This document shows, one piece after another, positions 60,937 through 64,000 of a stretch of DNA of 64,000 nucleotides; the first letter of the stretch is position 1, and every line of letters begins with the position of its first letter. The notes below the pieces were generated by a model. It made no database searches. It worked only from the letters and a program-made list of their open reading frames with translations, and was not told the DNA's origin. Source of the DNA: Melieria omissa. Lineage: Eukaryota; Arthropoda; Insecta; Diptera; Ulidiidae. The stretch covers positions 90,137,648-90,201,647 of the forward strand of contig OZ020267.1 of NCBI GenBank assembly GCA_963971225.1, given 5' to 3'. The position numbers and the translations under genes were made by a program.

Positions 60937-61455
60937 TGTTGTGAACAGCGTTATGCGGTGTGGGTATACCAAAATGGTTGTAGCTGTCTTGATTTGTCTG
61001 ACGTCAGTAGCGTTCGGGATGACCTATATGAAGCGGCGGGTCGCGCCAATTATCATATGGCTAAAGAATCTATGTGTGTTGAGCTGAATTAAAGAAACGC
61101 ACGAGTTGTCTCTTGTCATAAAGCTGATTTTATTTCGACAAAGTAAGGTCTTAAATACTAAAAAATATAACTGTTATACGGCTGAGCATTTCAATGCTCC
61201 GCCCGATTTTCCAATACCGCGGAAGTGTGACCAATCAGCGTCACGGGACCCTTTCGGTCGATGCAGAATTTTTCCTCAAGTGCTATTGCCCTGCGGTAGG
61301 TGATATCACACAGAGTGCCGATCAGTGCATGTTCCATATGTGGGACACTGCACTGCGGTCGGTAGTATCGGATGGCACGCCGCTGGCTTAGCCACTTGAG
61401 TACGCTTGTGTCGTGCGCGCGGTGCTATTTGACACTTTGGTACATTTTTGCTTAA

Positions 61456-61850
61456 GGGGGTCTTACTATGTAACAGTAAAAAAAGCGATGGTTTTTTTAA
61501 ACATTTTTTTCATCTAAATAGTATTAGAAATACGCTGGTACAAGGATTTAACTGTGGACGGGCTCGTTTGGCAGTGACAGAGCATTTTTCAAGGTCACGC
61601 GCGGTCGTGTTTTATTACGTTGTCAATCTTGAAACGTGTTTTTCCGAAAGTCGTCTTTTTAGAGGTGGGGTGAACGTTTTCGAAAAATCTACCAGACCGA
61701 TCTTGTCATACTAAACATTTTTATTATCAGAGAATATGTCGCAACAGATAGACACGAGCTTTTTTTGAAATTCTTGTCCAAACATTTTTAACAGCCTTGA
61801 ATAGCAGAAAAAAAGTGCCACAAAAATGTTCTTTGAATTTTGAATTGCCC
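61456..61850. mobile_element. Possible TTAA-flanked MITE in D's LTR
   Basis: TTAA at 61,452-61,455 and 61,851-61,854 with GGG next to both. The left end GGGGGTCTTACTATG resembles the inverse of sequence before 1,883. Inverted similarity between the two ends is very short, so this is tentative. Confidence 0.4.
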
Positions 61851-62073
61851 TTAAGCGAAAAATTATTACTTGGAATAATTTTTTAAGATAGCGGTCGGGG
61901 TTTTCGGAGGTGGATTTGGAAATGCTTAGCTTACATTATTTAGATTATGGTATAGTCTGTTCTAAATGTACATATATGTAGTATGTTTTGTGTTTATAGG
62001 ATAGTTTCAAATCTTAATGCAATATATATGTGGTCGCCAAGACGTCTCCCGAGCTAAAAGGAAGAGTGAACAT

Positions 62074-62150
62074 TTTACAATTCAGTGTTGCATCTTAAAA
62101 GTATTACAATTCAGTGTTGCGTCTTAAGGTTACTACAATTCAGTGTTTAA
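62074..62150. repeat. Three short tandem repeats in D's LTR
   Basis: TTACAATTCAGTGTTGCATC, ...GTTGCGTC and ...GTGTTTAA: three copies of a unit of about 29-30 bp containing ACAATTCAGTGTT. It lies in the U3 part of the LTR. Confidence 0.8.
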
Positions 62151-62203
62151 TTTTCGAGTTTTTCACATATGGCAATATTGAAATGCAGGGTAGTTACGCC
62201 ACA

Positions 62204-63410
62204 GTACCCCCTTCATAGAGAGTGCTGAGGGGCGCCATAAAGGCGGGCTTCAAACGATCGATCGAAACTTTCTCCTTCCTTGCGTGGCCCTCAATTACGA
62301 AATATTGCGGAGTACGGCTCACAACTTTGAAGGGTCTTCTGTAGGGTGCTGATAATGACGGTGTAATGGAGTTATCTTGGATGAAGACATGATCGCATGA
62401 TTGTAGTTTGCTGTGGATGAATGTCTTTTGTGCAGTGTGCCAAGCGGTATCCACAGGACGTAGCTCCTGCATGATGCGGCGTAAGTCTTGAACTAGCTCC
62501 GTTTGTGGAGGTGTTTTCGTGGGTTTAACGAAGAGGTCCGACGGCAACCGGAGTGACGTACCATAAACTAGTTCTGCCGGTGAACAGCCGATGTCATCTT
62601 TGAGAGCTGAGCGCAGGCCTAGCAAGATAATTGGTAGGTAAGTCATCCATTGGTCCACTTTGTGGCACAGAATAGACGATTTTAATGTGCGGTGCCATCG
62701 CTCAATTAGCCCATTACTTTGCGGGTGGCACGGTGTCGTCCGTAAGTGAGACACGCCGAGGCATTGGAGCAGCTCATGGAACAGTGCGCTCTTGAACTGC
62801 TGGCCCAGATCGGATGTGATGTCGATGGAAACGCCAAAACGCGCGATCCAGCCGCATAGTAAAGCCTTAGCAACTATGGGGGCTGCATGTTCGGAATAGG
62901 CAATGCCTCCGGCCATCTCTGGTGTAACGGTCAATTACTGTGAGGCAGTACCTGTTCCCTTCCGATAATGGAAACGGGCCCACTATGTCAATATGTAAGT
63001 GCCCGAAGCGTTCACTGGGACACTCTCGACGCTGTAGTGGACTAGTGTTATGCCGCGTGGTTTTGCTGCGCTGGAACTGCATACAATTTCTAGCGAAAAG
63101 TTTGCTGTTGCGTTGAATTTCTGGCCAGACAAATCGGTCGACCATCATCCTAGCAGTGGCGCGCATGCCGGGATGAGATAAGTTGTGTGTTGCTTGCAAG
63201 AAGGCTTGGCGAAACCTCGATGTCACGAAGGGGCGTAAGCGGCCTGTAGATACGTCGCATACGACTTTCTTCGGGCTGGATGGCAAGACAAACGTTTTTA
63301 AATGAAGTGAGTGGCAAACATTACCATTTAGATAGGAGTTAAGTTCCTCGTCGTTACGTTGGTCTTCGTCCAGTTCGTCGTAATTGATAGAGGCAGCTGT
63401 AAGCGACTGG
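62204..63410 (-). pseudogene. Element D integrase (frameshifted)
   Basis: The minus strand reads HPGMRATARMMVDRFVWPEI and NCMQFQRSKTTRH (H2C2 finger), HLHIDIVGPFPLSEGNRYCL (first Asp), then, after a one-base shift near 62,930, DITSDLGQQFKSALFHELLQ (second Asp), PQSNGLIERWHRTLKSS (Glu) and a C-terminal domain (YRRPFKVVSRTPQYFVIEGH). All three catalytic positions are visible. The frameshift is the only break seen. Confidence 0.85.
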
Positions 63411-63423
63411 ATTCGTGACAGTA

Positions 63424-63832
63424 GGTTAGGTTAGGTTGCGGTGGCTGCCTCTATAAGAGACACACTCGGAGGCCTGAAAGGCCCATTGTGATACCACATA
63501 TTTCACCCGTTTTTGAACTGTGTATGCAACACTGTTTTTGCCAACATATGTTACAGCACACATTTCAAGCGGATGGGGAAAGGGGGGGAGGGGACCTACA
63601 GTTTAACGCCGAATCCGAACGGCGATTGGCAATTTTTTTTTTTCGTTCACACTTGGAGGTTTTTTGCCATTGCCTGCCAAGAGCGCACTTGTGTGATTCT
63701 TGTAATTCTCATTCCCTTCATGTAGATAGCCATAGAAGTAGATGAGTTGTTCACCAGCCCGAGCCAGGAATCGAACCTGGAGCCTTTGGTATGAGGAGCC
63801 AGCGTGCTACCTGCTTGACTATCGAGGCCGAC
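63424..63832 (-). mobile_element. tRNA-derived SINE with LOA-type LINE tail
   Basis: ATTCGTGACAGTA flanks it (63,411-63,423 and 63,833-63,845). The minus strand starts with a tRNA-like head: GCCTCGATAGTCAAGCAGGT (A box), TCCTCATACC (anticodon-loop-like, CAT) and GGTTCGATTCC (perfect B box). The central block (plus strand ACCTACAGTTTAACGCCGAA) is shared with the SINE at 52,111. The 3' tail, CACAATGGGCC...GGCCTCCGAGTG...CCTAACC, matches the LINE 3' end at 10,892-10,965. Removing it restores D's ADLLSR|IQSLTAAS. Confidence 0.9.
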
Positions 63833-63845
63833 ATTCGTGACAGTA

Positions 63846-64000
63846 AGTCGGCAGCAACATTGTCTTCGTCTTTAACGTGTCGTATGTCTGTTGTGATCTG
63901 CGATATGAAGTCTAATTGTCTGACTTGCCGATCCGAAGCCTTGTGTAAATGTTGGCGAAAAGCGAATATGAGGGGCTTATGGTCCGTGTACACGTGGCAA
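63846..64000 (-). pseudogene. Element D RNase H (partial, runs off window)
   Basis: The minus strand encodes YTDHKPLIFAFRQHLHKASD, ISQITTDIRHVKDEDN and VAADLLSR up to the SINE. TDHKPL carries the last catalytic Asp of the RNase H domain. The upstream part, with the RT, is outside the window. Confidence 0.85.

Larger units (their letters stand above)
60937..62203 (-). repeat. 3' LTR of element D
   Basis: On the minus strand TGTGGCGTAACTACC to TTCACAACA, preceded by GAAGGGGGTAC as polypurine tract (62,204-62,214). 1,267 bp, including a 395-bp TTAA-flanked insert. The 5' LTR would lie beyond 64,000, so the boundary is based on TG...CA and the adjacent purine tract. Confidence 0.75.
60937..64000 (-). 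mobile_element. Element D, Gypsy (CsRn1/Kabuki-like?), right part outside window
   Basis: A long LTR at 60,937-62,203, then on the minus strand integrase and RNase H, running off the window. RNase H (YTDHKPLIFAFRQHLHKAS, RQVRQLDFISQITTDIRHV) and integrase (RTTPCHPQSNGLIERWHR) belong to a Gypsy lineage clearly different from A, B and C. It is inserted into A5. It contains a SINE and an LTR-borne TTAA insert. Confidence 0.85.

Noticed and set aside
63755..63832. A tRNA gene on the minus strand.
   Set aside because: The head has A and B boxes but poor stem pairing, is continuous with a SINE body and tail, and is inside a 13-bp duplication.
1..64000. Host genes.
   Set aside because: Every recognisable coding motif belongs to a transposable element; stretches without element motifs (e.g. 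1,484-1,882 and 35,658-36,241) show no exon-like pattern.

Overview
The window looks like a repeat-rich, probably heterochromatic or telomere-/centromere-proximal stretch of a higher dipteran (fly) genome. This is inferred from the transposon repertoire: tRNA-Leu-primed Gypsy elements, errantivirus-like elements, copia with a tRNA-half primer site, P-like, LOA- and R1-like LINEs, and Helitrons ending CTAG|T. I see no convincing host protein-coding gene, rRNA gene or bacterial operon. Almost every base belongs to a mobile element or to its remains, mostly inserted into one another.

Region 1 (1-1.9 kb) is the 3' end of a BEL/Pao element (DUF5641 region plus putative LTR), split by a small LINE. 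Region 2 (1,887-34,619) is one deep nest. A TTAA-flanked piggyBac-like shell holds a minus-strand SAP-Gag Gypsy (A1, 1,996-33,479, duplicated site ATAT). A1 holds a minus-strand LINE (3,537-29,820). The LINE holds a P-like DNA transposon (4,202-20,545, 8-bp duplication), a solo Gypsy LTR (20,736-21,211) and a copia (about 21,856-29,051). The P-like element holds a TA-flanked MITE, an apparently intact LOA-type LINE (5,444-10,965, 13-bp duplication), one minus-strand Helitron, a head-to-tail plus-strand Helitron array (12,334-19,430, itself carrying a TTAA MITE) and an R1-type LINE end with a 15-bp duplication. The copia holds a decayed Tc1-like element, an inverted-repeat element with a 36-bp perfect palindrome and a hAT MITE. 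Many junctions can be dated relative to one another because removing the insert restores a reading frame and leaves a target duplication.

Region 3 (33.5-36.2 kb) carries an internally deleted mariner-like MITE, a hAT-type element with a nested TTAA MITE, and unassigned sequence. Region 4 (36,246-47,856) is a second SAP-Gag Gypsy (A3, minus) split by a gypsy/mdg4-like element (B, 37,464-45,984), which carries hAT, mariner and TTAA-type insertions. Region 5 (47,861-55,569) is a defective errantivirus-like element (C: LTR, tRNA-Ser-type primer site, gag, pol, partial env) with a MITE, two LINE fragments, a tRNA-derived SINE and an LTR fragment inside. A3 sits exactly at C's left ATAT flank. Region 6 (55,574-64,000) holds a plus-strand Gypsy with an in-frame Gag-integrase fusion (A4), a piggyBac transposase end, a truncated Gypsy (A5) and a fourth Gypsy lineage (D) with a SINE in its polymerase gene.

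The most interesting points are: (1) the SAP-domain Gag family and its propagated Gag-integrase deletion derivative, seen at two loci; (2) a tRNA-derived SINE whose 3' tail matches the 3' end of the intact LOA-type LINE in the same window, plus a second SINE sharing only the central domain; (3) the five- to six-level nest with datable junctions; (4) the near-identical head-to-tail Helitron array.
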